This document shows, piece by piece, positions 38,340-49,458 of a stretch of DNA of 64,000 nucleotides; position 1 is the first letter of the stretch, and each line of letters starts with the position of its first letter. The DNA comes from Cylicocyclus nassatus (lineage: Eukaryota > Nematoda > Chromadorea > Rhabditida > Strongylidae): positions 32,625,733 through 32,689,732 of the forward strand of contig CATQJL010000305.1 in NCBI GenBank assembly GCA_958299035.1, read 5' to 3'. The notes under the pieces are model-generated. The model did not search any database. It was not told where the DNA came from and saw only the letters and a program-made list of their open reading frames with translations. The translations under genes were made by a program, and so were the position numbers.

Positions 38340-41300
38340 TTTGATTACTTCTGAAATATTTTGAGGCTCCAGTGTACCTAGAAACGGCAAAAAGAAAATT
38401 AAAACTCTTTCCTCTATGCCGTTTGATATCGTCATTTCCTTAGCCTGTATTACGTATAAATGCGCACATTTACTACCCAATGAGTTTCTGGTCAATGCTC
38501 TTTGTTTATCTTTGAGATTGTTTGAGCCTCATCATGCTTAAAAATAGCAAAATAAAATATGCAGACCTTTTTCTTACGAGCCATTCGATAATCGTACTTC
38601 TTTATCCTGATTATATACGCATACATCTCAAATTCATTGAATTCTCAGTTGAAGGCTTCGATTATTCATGCAGTCTTGAAAAAACACCCTTCGAACTCTC
38701 CCTTTCACCTTGACAGTATTCAATGTGATAAATTACCCCAATGTCATCAATCCTCGGAGCTCGACGAGGGCAGAAATGCTGAAACTTGCGCCAAAGATTA
38801 ATTCACGGAGTCTTGATGACATATGGGTCACAATTAGCTGAAGGGCCAAAATCTTGATTTTTACATAGTCGAAGTGATACCACGTAAAGAATATGACGAA
38901 TGTCAGTTTTGCAAATTTTGCAGAACCGTCCTACTTACGAAGTCGTGTCATACATACATTACTACATTACACCACTCTTTGAGCAAGAAACTTTTCTTTC
39001 TTTTGGAGAATTTCGCAGTTTTCGCTCTCACGCCAAACATTACGATTGAATCAAATAGATTCCGATGCCATCACTTTCAGCTGCCTACTGCTTCTTATAC
39101 AATTTCTTTTCCGCTGCTTTTCTATTGTTCGAGCTGCTAAGTTTTTGTATTGTATTGTGTAGATGCACTCAAATGAGACCAATACGCAATTCCACTAGAA
39201 TCACAACCCCACACATGCCGGAATAATTGTACGCCAAGTTACAAGAATATGATTTTATGATAGGTATTGCATTTGTGAGCAAGTCCTCTCATAGTCTTAT
39301 AGAATATGTTACAATGCTACAACTATTCTACATCAAAATTGTACCACTCTAGGTTTTAGAACTGAGTGCATTTGGCTAAAGTAAAAGAGGAATTAGAAAT
39401 GATGTAAATTTAGAGTGAACTGTAAAGTAAGCGAGTAAAAAAGGACGGAAATAGAGCACCTCAAGTAAGGGGGTGCTCTATTTCCAAAAACGAAGTTATT
39501 GGCAAAGTTGCAAAACTATGTGCCAACCTAATAAAACTGGATGATTTGTACATATACTAGATCATAAAACTTTATAGACTATACACTTAATGTCAATTAC
39601 GTTATCTCTTTCGCATGGCAACTAAGCATGCGCAACGCAAGGGCCTGCGTGTGGAATTCCAATCGATGAGGCCAATTTCATCACGAACGGGCGCGACGCG
39701 AAGCTTATTGCGTTTACGGAGAAGGGAGCATGTGATTGACATGGACTGTACTTCGCGAACTATGCCATCCGCACAGAACGTGCACATGAATTGCTCTATG
39801 AAGTGCTATCGATCTTGATGTTTTCTGATATCGCGAAAAATTTGCAAATTTCAAGGCATTTTTAATCACTCTATAACTTTGACCCAAAGCAACTACTTTC
39901 ATTCAACATCAGTTGTGGTATAGATATGGTTTGAAATTTATCTCAGACTTTTCTCTTAGGATAATCAAACGAAGATGAAGTTGCATTATTATCTTGACGC
40001 GAAAGTTTACATTTTTGGAAACAAAGACAATCAAGTGACTTTAACTTTTTTGCTATGTACATTGAAGAGATTATCGCTCTTATCACTTGTTCTTGTGCAA
40101 TCCATGAAATAACTTCAATCTCTCACGTTTTAACGAGGCGATTGTTAAGAATAAGTCGTAAACACTATAGTCAGAACTCAAGCTCAACTCTCCTTTTATC
40201 TTTCTTCCCTTCAAAATTGAAAAAATCAGATCAAGAGCTAAGCATGGAATTTACCAACATGTGTGCTGATAGTCGGATTTTCTAAGTTGTGAAGGTGAGG
40301 CAGTGCAGGCCAAACTATAGGTTGCCATCAAAAAAGCCGTAATTCGCCGCCAAGAACTGATCTAAATTTGGTACAGTTATGTATGTATCATCCTACTATT
40401 TTCAATACGGGCCTCGGCTTCGTTACATTTTCCGAGAAAAATCAAAAAAAATTGAAACAAGCAGGCATGAACGTAGGTCCAAAACTATGAGACCAGCTAG
40501 AGCTTCTTTTATTAGAACTAGCTTTGAAAGCCTTTCACGTGAAAACATGTTAAGAATGTTGAGTAGCTGCTCCAGCTACTGTGTCACATTTTCATAAAAG
40601 TTCTTACCTGCTTTCTTGACTCAAAAATACTTTCAGACGTACTTTGCTTCTTTTCTGTGTATGAGTATAAAAAACTCTGCAGTTTCTCATCTGATTTGAT
40701 AACGACGGGATGACAACTGTTTTCTGATGCTTAGCGATCTGAGCGTATAACAAATTGTGTTCTCGTTGTGTAGCAAACCCTATTTCGACTTGGCCGCAAA
40801 GGTAAATTCAAATTCCGACGAGCTTAGCAAATATGTTACAATGTTCGTGCTATGCAGGCTTACAAAATGATGTGAGATCCATAGATTTTTCCTAACATTA
40901 GTAAGCAGTTGATTCAATAACAACTTCAACAACTGGTGGGGTATTTCCTTTTCAAAATCAAGGAAAAGCTTGAAAAGCTTATCTAGTGTCAAGCAAAGGT
41001 GAAATATATAGGCGAAACCGGACAGCCGCTATGTTTATGGATTGAGAAGCACCTTAGATAGATCCATAAAATGTAAAGTATCAGCATCCCCATGAGGCTA
41101 TCGTTAAACAGTTCATGAAAATTCGGTAGCCACAGCCGCTTCATTTTAACTTAAAACCTGAGACTATCGAGCGCAAAAGGTTTGAAGAATGTGGATTTCT
41201 TTGCGGATTCCAAAAATGAAAAAGGAGAGTGTCCCCAAATTCACCTTCTCAATCTTTAAGGGGCTTCAATGGTGAAGAAGCTTAGAAGGCAACGGCCTAT

Positions 41301-41930
41301 GCTCTGCACATCCTGAGTTTGAGCGATCACATCTCGTCTTCCATTCGATGAGGTAAGCACTGCTCTCGCACTTGTTCGTCTCTCATAGCAAATCGGCACG
41401 ACTTTTGTGGCAGAGAAGAGACATTTGCGAGTAAAACTTCGAATTGAGGCTCAAAGACAAGGCGTTCGAAACGTAAAAAATAAATCTTACCAACCTGGCA
41501 CTGCTCAACAGGAAAGTTTCAAAATAGAGATTTTTGCAGTTTGCATCAGAAGAAGATTAAAAACTTTTCAGACCAGTGAAGGATTTGCATTGCCTTGAAG
41601 GTACCTCTTCTGTACGTTGCTTCACATGGCACCGCTCTTTTGGCAGTGTAGAGGAGATGCTATAATAGTGCAGGTTTGACGAAATAGTCGTGATAATGTA
41701 TCTGAGCATCAAAGAAAAGATGTGTAAATAAAGAGTACCGGAAATGCCAGCTACTACTTGGGATCATTCCGTATTCGCACGAAAAACGCGCCACTTGCAC
41801 AATTTTATAGCATGCCACTGTTGGTCTTGAAACATTTTCTGGCAATGTAGCGATAAAATTCGAATAAAGAACATGTTTATCATCAAGGGGCTTCGGAAAT
41901 TATTTTTCAGGGCTGAATTACTTTACTAAC
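38340..41930. other. Gene-free stretch upstream of the innexin
   Basis: I searched this stretch for the innexin N-terminal hallmarks (YYxxT, QYVGxPIQCW, CWVxNTY) and saw none. It contains the 39447 hairpin and a mariner-like end (GTGCCAACCTAA at 39520). Confidence 0.4.
39447..39485. repeat. 14-bp-arm hairpin
   Basis: GGAAATAGAGCACC and GGTGCTCTATTTCC flank an 11-nt spacer, a perfect stem. There is no poly-T or gene context to make it a terminator; it is probably the core of a small MITE. Confidence 0.8.
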
Positions 41931-42130
41931 GGGAAGCTACCTAACTTAGCTCGCGCTTTCGGAATAAGACACATGTATTTGCAATCGGCCTGGTACGCTG
42001 ATGCCAAATATGCTGTTTCCAGGTGCCACGCATCATTCGGAACGAAGTTACGAGGGCCTCCTTTCGTATGAACCGGCAAGTCTAGAGTAAACTCGACAAT
42101 GATTAATAGAGAGTCGTGTGGTAAAATGGT
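41931..42130. repeat. Left arm of a distant inverted repeat bracketing the innexin exons
   Basis: About 200 bp (TACCTAACTTAGCTCGCGCT, GCATTTGCAATCGG-type sequence, TGCCACGCATCATTCGGAA, CGTGTGGTAAAATGG) that reappears inverted at 46321-46531. The two arms are about 4.2 kb apart and enclose all recognised innexin exons. Confidence 0.7.
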
Positions 42131-42480
42131 AATGTCTCGCCTTGTACGCTGAGGGTCCCGTGTTCGAGTCCTATTGAACGTTCTTCGTTTTGCAAAGGTA
42201 GTCCACAAACCCAGACATGATCCACAAGTGGTCAATCATGTATACATGCATCTTTGGTAAGTGGGGTTATCATAATTCGAAGATGTTGTGCCCCGAGCTG
42301 GTCGTTGCTTATCTTTCAAAGACCTTTAGCTCTCGTGACATTACAGAAGAGCCGTCGAGGAAGGAGCAGACTAATGAAAACTTTCGAGGGCTTGCAAAAC
42401 GAAAACCTGCAACAGGACCCGTGCCCCGGACCCTCAGCGTACAAGGCGAGACACTTACCACCAGGGTAAAGCGGGGGGTG
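42105..42480. repeat. tRNA-like foldback with a Pol III B-box-like sequence
   Basis: 42118-42170 has GGTAATGTCTCGCCTTGTA followed by GTGTTCGAGTCC, like a tRNA D-arm, anticodon loop (CTTGTAC) and T-loop. The same sequence recurs inverted at about 42405-42470 (GGACCCTCAGCGTACAAGGC). The anticodon and T stems do not pair well, so it is a decayed tRNA-derived sequence in an inverted arrangement, not a working tRNA gene. Confidence 0.5.
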
Positions 42481-42545
42481 CGGCACGCCGCAGGGGGGGG
42501 GTCGTAAGGGGGGGTAGGTAGGGGGGGGGGTCGTATCGACCCAAG
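42470..42545. repeat. G-run cluster
   Basis: Several runs of 6-10 G separated by GTCGTA and TAGGTA. A related module (GGGTAAAGCGGGGGGTGCGG inverted) occurs at 46240-46320. The sequence could form G-quadruplexes on this strand. Confidence 0.6.
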
Positions 42546-43085
42546 GTCAAAAGCGGTTTCTAAGGGGAAATGACTGCAGCTGAGTTCTTAGATGTGCCAC
42601 GCTGTTGAAATCCTGCAAAATTCAAGTTCAACGACACAAACTTGCAGATATCGTATGCCTACCGTAACCTACCGTACCTCTAATCAAGCATAATTGTCGT
42701 AATCCGCGTGTCGAATAACCCCTATGCGCCAAGTTTCAGCGAACTCTGAGGTCTGCGAGCAGCAAACAACCTTGTATAAAGCAGTAATTTAAAACATGAT
42801 TAACTTCATCTTAACGGTGAGTAAGCTACCTCTTCTTGCACTCAATACAAAGCACTACTCCTTCTTTGTCCACCTCAGGAATCCCGCTTCAGAAGACCTC
42901 CAAACTATTGAATTAGAAACCAACCAAAATCGCTTTTAGCTTTTAATCGCTGTGCTTTCACCAAATATTACTCAGAGCAAAGAAGACGAATCAGGCTCAA
43001 AACATCCCTATGGAATCTATGAGGTTTAGGCTATTGATTCATATAAATATTATCCGCTAAAAATGTTTTTTTGATATAGTTAATT

Positions 43086-43148
43086 GCCTGCGGCACCCCC
43101 CCTCAAAACCTGCGGCTGCCGCAGGTTTTGAGGGGGGGTGCCGCAGGC
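43086..43148. repeat. 63-bp perfect GC-rich palindrome
   Basis: GCCTGCGGCACCCCCCCTCA and the remaining left arm are exactly mirrored, including the 7-C and 7-G runs, around a centre at 43117. AT-rich flanks (TTAATT and ATTAA) surround it. It is about 0.3 kb before the first recognised innexin exon. Confidence 0.9.
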
Positions 43149-43414
43149 CATTAACTTACCTTCAAATCGTTCAAACAGCTGCCTTTTTCATATCATCCTA
43201 TAGATTCATCCTTCCTCTCTCCGTAGTAGCTGTTTCCCCTCGAACCTTTTTCTTTAGAAGGAAATACATATGGTTTTTGCGAACCATATGCTGGGAAGTG
43301 TGGCTAAAAAATATTGGGTTACGGTAGCGCTCAAAGATTGTCAAAACACACAGAGGCGCGAGATACGCGCCTTTGAATCCCACTCTCGTTATGAGCTGTG
43401 ATGTTCTCGCCTAG

Positions 43415-45740
43415 CCCTATCAGCTCCTCCAGCCCAGATCGTACAACGGCCCTTAGTAGTCTTGTGACCTTCGTGCACAGACGACCCAACACTGGCATTT
43501 TCCCTAGAATAGTCCTGTGCGATGTTGCAAGATTTGTAAGTTATTATCTATTTGCCGGTTGGTCGTTATCATTATGATGTATATTGCAGGCCTTGGCAAA
43601 TCTGCATCAAGAACATATGCAGTGCGTACTAATGCTCAACTTTATCTACGAGAAGATCTACACCTTCCTGTGGTTCTGGGTTTTCATTGCCATTGCATCT
43701 ACTTTCTCAGCAATAAGGTACACGATCGCATTGTTTCTACCAATGTATCGCGGGCTAATTGCTGACAACTTTTTACCGGTGAGTTTTCGATTCAGAAAAG
43801 TTCTTATCTCATAATCTTACTTCAGACACAAGACGTGCTTTTTTCGAACTTTGCTGCTGAGCATGGTGTACGTCGCCAACCCCAGTCGCAAGTAGAGCGC
43901 TTGTGGATTATTTTGTGCACAAAATTCTCAGGTACCTCTCAGGCAATTTATTTCATCTCTCATTTCAATTTATTTCATTCACCAGTCTTCTGCATTCCAA
44001 TCATTGGGCTGTAGATGGGCGAATGAACATTGCCTGCCTTCCTATTTGCATTCAATGTTTTAATTTTCGAATGTTGCTTCGCTCACTTAGTTAGTTAGAC
44101 AGTGTTGGCCCCTCATAACCGAGGCGAGCGTCGAACACGGCTCAGTAGAAATAGGTAATGGCGCAAGCTTCGCTTTTTGGCTCGTATCGCCTTTCTATGT
44201 AATCATCAAAAACTTGCTTTTGTGCATGCGTCCCCCTATTTCATGCCGATTGTGGCTTAGTGTAGATAACAACGGGACTTTGAGCTCCCTTTTGTCTTTA
44301 AGTTAACAGAGATTTTTTGAAGGTCCATGGTGGCAACGGACCTGGCAAATTCTATCATGAATGCATACGTAGTTGCTTCTACTGCTCAATATTCGATGAC
44401 TGTTGAAGTAGGAGCAAGATCGTCCACATTTCACTGTTCGATGGCTAATTTCAGATCACGAAACCCCTGTAGGCCTTTTTTGGAATATGTGCACTTTACT
44501 TTACCCCTCTGCATCTTGTTGGAAAACACTTTTGACAGCGCAGTCAATCATACTCAGCTTTTTGAATCGTACATCCTACTGTGTTCTTCACTATAACTGA
44601 ACTTGCTTTCTTCGGTTGAGCGTCTGAATCTTTTAGAATTAAAAGCTGATTTCCTAAATCAGGTCAATGTTTACCGTGTGTAGTGGGTGTCGCCATCCAT
44701 TTATGTGACTTTTATGCTTGTTAGGAATGCGCCATACTTGATCCGCTGATCCACTTGATCAATTCAATCCACTTCGTTAATGGTCAGTTTGCTGATCTGA
44801 CCAATAGCGAAGTGGATGAATTGGATCAAGTGGGCATCCGCTTTGCCATTGGTCACTTTATAGATTTCCAATAGTGAATGTGGATGAAGTGGATCAAGCG
44901 TATCAAGTGGATCAAGTATGATGGTGCCCTATATGAATCATATATTCGTGTATACGCTATTTCTGACTTTCAGATGTGATGGCATTCTCTTACTTTCATT
45001 CATAAATGTGAACGCTGGAGGTCTTGTTACGCACGATATCGCGCACCAGCTTTGGAAAATCACTGTGCAGCCCACGTTCAAGTATGTTTCACAACTTTGA
45101 GATTCATCAAATTGTTGCCAAAGCGAATTCGACAGGGGCGCCGCCACAGTGTCTCCATCCGAGGAGTGCACCGTGAGAAAGGAGTCTGAGATGAGGAAAG
45201 ATTCGGGGATGTTGTACTGGCCGAGCTTCATTAACCTGCCTGCAACTGTAATATATTCATTTGAGACATTTAGAAGCACAATTATCCTGTTATTTTGCTT
45301 CTAGGTAAGAAAAATGGGCTTGGCAAAGCGAATGGAGGCTGCTGGTGACAGCCGCGATGTTTCTTTCAATGACAAAAAGTCATACGCAATAGCACAACCC
45401 ATGGTACGCATGCGATCTCTCAGTGTTGGTGTAAGTTGTCACGACGTACACCTCAGTCGATCGATGGGGTTTGAAGTTAGCGGGTTAAATTGCAGAATCT
45501 GGAAGCCGAGCCTACAGCTCCTATGGAATCTTCGCCTTTGATTTCTGACGGATCTACACAAGCCGTCGAGGACTCGACGTGTCCCATTCAGAGGTATTTT
45601 CTAATATCTGCAGTGCTTATAATATGTAGTTCTCTCAATGACTCCGTTGCAGTCTTCCTGCTTCACCTGGTAGACGACGCCGTTTTGCCAACGGAGGACC
45701 AGGAGTTGCTTTTGTCGACAATCGTTCTGAGAAGAAGTAG
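43415..45740 (+). CDS. Innexin, C-terminal half (TM4 and cytoplasmic tail); frame break in one exon
   Basis: Gap-junction subunit family. Exons: about 43415-43535, 43590-43778, 43826-43931, 44974-45081, 45124-45247, 45305-45430, 45496-45593, 45653-45740 (TAG). Family hallmarks: FPRIVLCDVARF (innexin FPRvtlCDf), then MQCVLMLNFIYEKIYTFLWF, which matches the QCVLpiNlfnEKIfiFLWFW signature at TM4, and later CDGILLLSFINVNAGGLVTH with QLWK, matching DGvfLLRlis.NaGdLv...LW. The tail is Ser/Pro-rich and ends in a basic GRRRRF patch. One intron (45082-45123) is only 42 nt. Exon 43826-43931 needs one extra base near 43899 to keep the family frame. Exons for TM1 to TM3 were not found upstream. Poly(A) signal at 45821. 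Confidence 0.85.
43590..43778 (+). CDS. Innexin TM4 exon
   Basis: 63 codons between an ATTGCAG acceptor and a GTGAGT donor, both phase 0. It carries the most diagnostic innexin stretch: QCVLMLNFIYEKIYTFLWFW followed by a hydrophobic helix (VFIAIASTFSAI), then LFLPMYRGLIADNFLP leading into the cytoplasmic domain. Confidence 0.9.
44733..44924. repeat. Foldback of GATCAAGTGGATC units
   Basis: ATACTTGATCCGCTGATCCA at the left is mirrored at 44895-44924. Internal copies of CACTTGATC and GAAGTGGAT recur in both orientations (44751-44850). It lies in the innexin intron before the exon at 44974. Confidence 0.7.
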
Positions 45741-45820
45741 AACAAATTGTTTGAAATGGTGTGCTAATAATCTTAATAAGAAATCTAGCTCTAGTGTAAG
45801 TTCTCTACGGCGTTTGTTGA

Positions 45821-45826
45821 AATAAA
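45821..45826 (+). terminator. Poly(A) signal AATAAA of the innexin gene
   Basis: AATAAA lies 80 bases after the TAG stop at 45738-45740. It is the first canonical hexamer after the coding end. Confidence 0.65.
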
Positions 45827-45858
45827 AATATACCGAATGTGAGTTGAAGCTGTGAAAG

Positions 45859-46232
45859 GCAAAGGCATCGTCCACCCAAATTGGGGTTGGTGAGACTATG
45901 ATACCTAGCAGATGCAGGGCCCCCAACTAAATGATTGCCCAACTTGCGCTGCCTGAAGCTGCTTCCGAACCGAAAAAACTGCTTCGGAAATCGCTTCTGG
46001 CCCCGTTCGCGACGCTGGTTCCTCCCCTTTCGGGTGGGCATGACGTTCGTCCCGCCCATCCGTGCGCGCCCAACCAATCACGTACCGAAGAAATCGCTCT
46101 GCGGGTTCTGGAGACAGGGGTTTTTCGTGGTTTTCGTGGATTTTCAACTTGATATTCGCAATCAGAGGTATGAGAAGGCCCTGGAACGGCAAAAACATGG
46201 AGGTCGAAATTCCGGGTGGACGGTGCCTTCAA
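45859..46232. mobile_element. AAAGGCACCGTCYACCC-family MITE
   Basis: About 374 bp starting 33 bp after the innexin poly(A) signal, with ends AAAGGCATCGTCCACCCAAA and GGGTGGACGGTGCCTTCAAG. The interior (GGGCCCCCAACTAAATGATT, then TTGCGC and GCTTCCG) matches the element at 58530. The 101- to 153-codon frames here are side effects of GC-rich sequence. Confidence 0.65.
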
Positions 46233-46320
46233 GAGCGAGAGGGGGGGGTCGTGCCGAGGTCCGGCCCAAGGGGGGGGGGTCGTATCCGACGGTCGTGTGC
46301 CGCACCCCCCGCTTTACCCT

Positions 46321-46531
46321 GCTTACCACTTTACCACACGACCCCTTTTGGTCATTGTCGAGTTTCCCATAGACTTGCCGGTGGAGGAGTCATACGGAAG
46401 GAGGCCCTCGTAACTCCGTTCCAAATGATGCGTGGCACCTGGAAACAGCATATTTGGCATCAGCGTACCAGGCCGATTGCAAATATATGTGTCTTACTCC
46501 GAAAGCACGAGTATGTTAGGTAGCTTCCCTC
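46321..46531. repeat. Right arm of the inverted repeat bracketing the innexin exons
   Basis: Contains CACTTTACCACACGACC, CTCGTAACTCCGTTCCAAAT, GATGCGTGGCACCTGGAAAC and GTACCAGGCCGATTGCAAAT, each the reverse complement of the segment at 41931-42130 with a few changes. A G-rich module (46240-46320) precedes it. Confidence 0.7.
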
Positions 46532-47111
46532 TTAAGTTTGATTGCTTACAAGATGAACAAATTATTTGCTTACAATAGAACTTGTTTACCCCACATATAA
46601 ACATCTTTCTGGCCTCCAGGGGGGGGGGGAGGGGGTGTGTGATAACTCAAATGACAAGTTCAATTTTCGCGGTCAGACAAACATGCAAAGCTGGAGCTTT
46701 TAAGACAAATAATAAGTGAAGATCGTCAGTGGAGATCACTTTACAACGCAACACAATAATTTTGCGGTTCGCAAGTGGGACCAGCTCCGAGCTGCTTGCA
46801 AACGTGCTGCCGCCTAAAGCTTACCGTCTCACCCTATATATATAACTATATCTAGATTATGTGCATCAATTCAGGGACCGTGCATAATAGGGCGATTTTA
46901 CATCTTGAACAGAGATCTCTGTGTCTTGGCTCGCAAATGTAAAAATATTTCTGGTCCTTGAAAGTTAAGTACTTAACTCATACGCAAGCTGTAAATTCTA
47001 CACCTCATTGCTGACGAACAACTGAAACAAGGAAATTAACATGAACTTCGATCCGTCTATACCTTAATTTCACTGTGGAATTTTCATCAAATTAGCTTGT
47101 GGGACCTTTGT

Positions 47112-47266
47112 GTGCAGGATCTTGCGCGCAACATTGCCGGCATACGAAGAGATGGGCTTTTGCGAGAGAGTCTCCCTTAGTCTCGTCGTGGATATTGTTG
47201 AACTTGGAGGGAACTTTATCTTTGGCATAGTCATAAGATATCAACAATTCGCAAAAAAGGTACAGA
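47112..47266 (+). CDS. Candidate exon with a hydrophobic segment
   Basis: Open from a TTTGTGTGCAG acceptor to an AAG/GTACAG donor. The frame gives RILRATLPAYEEMGF, then SLSLVVDIVELGGNFIFGIV, then RYQQFAKK, so it contains a moderately hydrophobic run that could span or touch a membrane. No family is recognised. It does not join in phase with the next candidate at 47864. Confidence 0.25.
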
Positions 47267-47863
47267 ATATTATTCACTATAATTGTTTTTTTAGTAAGCA
47301 CTTTTTTCGACATCATAGTTGGTGATTCTCAGCACGTTGCATTTGCAGTCTTAAGTGCCTCGCAATTTTTTCAAAGTACCGCATTGCAATATAAAAGGAG
47401 CGTCATGGCGTGACTGCTATCACTTTTGATAAATTTAATCGCCAATTCTTTGTCCTACTTTTCTTAGCTCGTCACTCACTTTGTGTCAGAATTACTGCCG
47501 TACTCAAGCTTTACTTATTATTAGTTGCCGCACACACCAGCGAATATGAATAAGAGTATACTCTATCGATGGCAAGGTAATCCTTGCGATGACAAATCAA
47601 ATTTTATTATAGTGTGTAATTCGCTCCTAGAACGTTCCAAGCTCTAAGCTCCGCTTTAGCATATGCTAAATCTCTGGAATTTGAGGCAAGCAATGGGATG
47701 CTGAAACTGTAGGGCTGATTAATAGAATAATGTTGATTAGAGTATTTTCGAAGGATGCAGTTGCCGTTGCAAGATTTTCTTTCATTGATGTCATGTTTGG
47801 AGAAACGTACGGTAAGTTGATTTGATATTTGGTGGTTGAAAACTGACGTTCCGGAAAAACAGA

Positions 47864-48019
47864 GGCTGCTGTTCTTCTTATGTCGAAGGAAAGTCCAGAT
47901 AACCTAAAGTCACTACGGTCACAAGCTGTAACAGATAAAAAGAAGGTTAGAGTGACTGCAGAAAAACCACCACAGATTACTATTATGGTGGACTCAATTA
48001 ATTCTATTTCCTTCACTGT
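47864..48019 (+). CDS. Candidate exon, soluble charged segment
   Basis: Between an AAAAACAG acceptor and an ACT/GTAAGA donor the frame reads EAAVLLMSKESPDNLKSLRS, then a Lys-rich turn and PPQITIMVDSINSISFT. It looks coding by composition and splice sites, but has no recognised family and no matched partner exon. Confidence 0.25.
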
Positions 48020-48150
48020 AAGAAGTTTAGTATTCCACATTTGGGTTTTGGTTAAGATTCGGGTCCCGGGATATGAGATAAGCGCCACCTCTTAAGATGA
48101 AATGTCTTTGGTATGTCAAAAAAAATTTATGACATTATTGACCTTGAAAA

Positions 48151-48292
48151 AGTTCGAAGTGTCATAAACTCGTGGTAATTATAAAAAAAGGGTTTCTTGG
48201 ACAGTGGCGTCATTTTTAGAGTTAAGGAGTTCGAAGTATCATAAACTCGTGATAATTATAAAGATCTTGGACAGTGGTGTCATTCTTAGAGT
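48151..48292. repeat. Imperfect tandem duplication, about 77-bp unit
   Basis: AGTTCGAAGTGTCATAAACT, then CGTGGTAATTATAAA and TCTTGGACAGTGGCGTCATT, repeats as AGTTCGAAGTATCATAAACT and so on from 48228, with a short deletion in the second copy. Confidence 0.8.
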
Positions 48293-48747
48293 GAACAAAA
48301 ACTAATGCGGCGTTTGATAAATTTTGAGTGAAAAAATGCTTAGAGCAACTTTTGTAAGAATTTTAGAGTTGTGGAATTTCCGTCGGTGTTGGCTTTCGTA
48401 TAAAGCATACGTTAGGAAATTTCATGATGACAGAAAAGCTTCTGCGTAAAATACATAGCTTGTGTTAAATTTGTTTATCAGATGATGAAGGATTTGTGTT
48501 AACTTGAAGGAAGTTTTCTCGGAAAGCTTTGGTAAATATCATTTTGTTCATTTTTTTTCGCACGCTGTCGAAATTCAATGGCAAATTCTTTGTACTGACT
48601 TTATCGGTGTCGAATCGTTCTTGTTTTAGCAAAGGTTTCACAATTTTTCCCGCACTGAACAAACAAAGTTGTCCCAATCTTAATTTAATTGAATGAAAAG
48701 CGTATCGACTACGCAGCCGCGCTCGAATTTTGGTTACAAACGCACAA

Positions 48748-49065
48748 CTACAGGCTGTCAAACTTGCCTCGGAGGAACTCTTCTCGCCACTGAAGTTGAT
48801 TCTGTGAGCCAGCCACACTTGAATGGTGAGCTCGAAAGATGTGCAAGGTGTTGATCAAACAATATTTATAGTAATCAAAAATTCGGTTATCAGTGCGTAA
48901 AGGCAACACCTTCAAAGATTTACTTAACGGAGAAAGTTTGGGGTGCATATTGGTCAAGTTTTCAATTTCTTCGAAAATGTTTGCAAGCACCACCTTAGAG
49001 TCGCGAATGTTCCTATTAACAGCTCTAGTTATATTTCTCGTAGCCACCGAAAAGCACTCCTGCAC
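48748..49065 (-). CDS. Open reading frame, 105 codons, unknown
   Basis: Minus-strand frame with well-mixed composition (QECFSVATRNITRAVNRNIR, later FEEIENLTNMHPKLSPLS and LINTLHIFRAHHS). A possible AATCAGTGCAG acceptor lies at its start. No signal peptide, membrane helix or family motif is seen. An overlapping minus frame (48465-48818) is open too. It may be one exon of an unrecognised gene or part of an old repeat. Confidence 0.2.
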   Translation of the reverse strand: MQECFSVATRNITRAVNRNIRDSKVVLANIFEEIENLTNMHPKLSPLSKSLKVLPLRTDNRIFDYYKYCLINTLHIFRAHHSSVAGSQNQLQWREEFLRGKFDSL

Positions 49066-49338
49066 TGATTATGCCTGAGAAAATAGTACACAAGCAGGCT
49101 AAGCCTGAATTGACCTTTTCACCTTTTGCGCATACAAATGCATAGCTGAGGACAACTACGCATGTTTCGTGAATAACATAGTGTTTTGCAGTGAATTTGA
49201 AATTCTCAAACAGGATCAATCTGCATTAGGTTAGAGCCGTATGAAGAATTATTTCGCAAGTGCCCTGAGGCATTGTTTACGACCATAAATTGAGAGTTCT
49301 CTTAACACCTCTGGTGAAAGAGCCACAGAACTTTAGAT

Positions 49339-49458
49339 ATGTCAAAGGGAATCTGCATTTGTTTCGACTGGAAAATTGAAGGCGAAAGATTCTCAGTAAC
49401 CTTAGAAAAAGAACCTCGACGCTTCTGCGATACTTTTGTTGCAAAATCTGTAAGTTAT
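49339..49458 (+). CDS. Candidate exon with a GTAAGT donor
   Basis: ATG at 49339 opens MSKGICICFDWKIEGERFSV, then TLEKEPRRFCDTFVAKS, followed by a strong GTAAGT donor. No acceptor for a next exon that makes sense was found downstream before 51.1 kb. It is weakly supported. Confidence 0.18.

Noticed and set aside
42118..42185. tRNA-Thr gene
   Set aside because: The anticodon stem and T stem have several mismatches and there is no proper acceptor stem. It is tRNA-derived repeat sequence.
45931..46523. Frames of 101-153 codons on both strands
   Set aside because: All fall in GC-rich MITE and repeat-arm sequence, have no splice context, and overlap each other on both strands.
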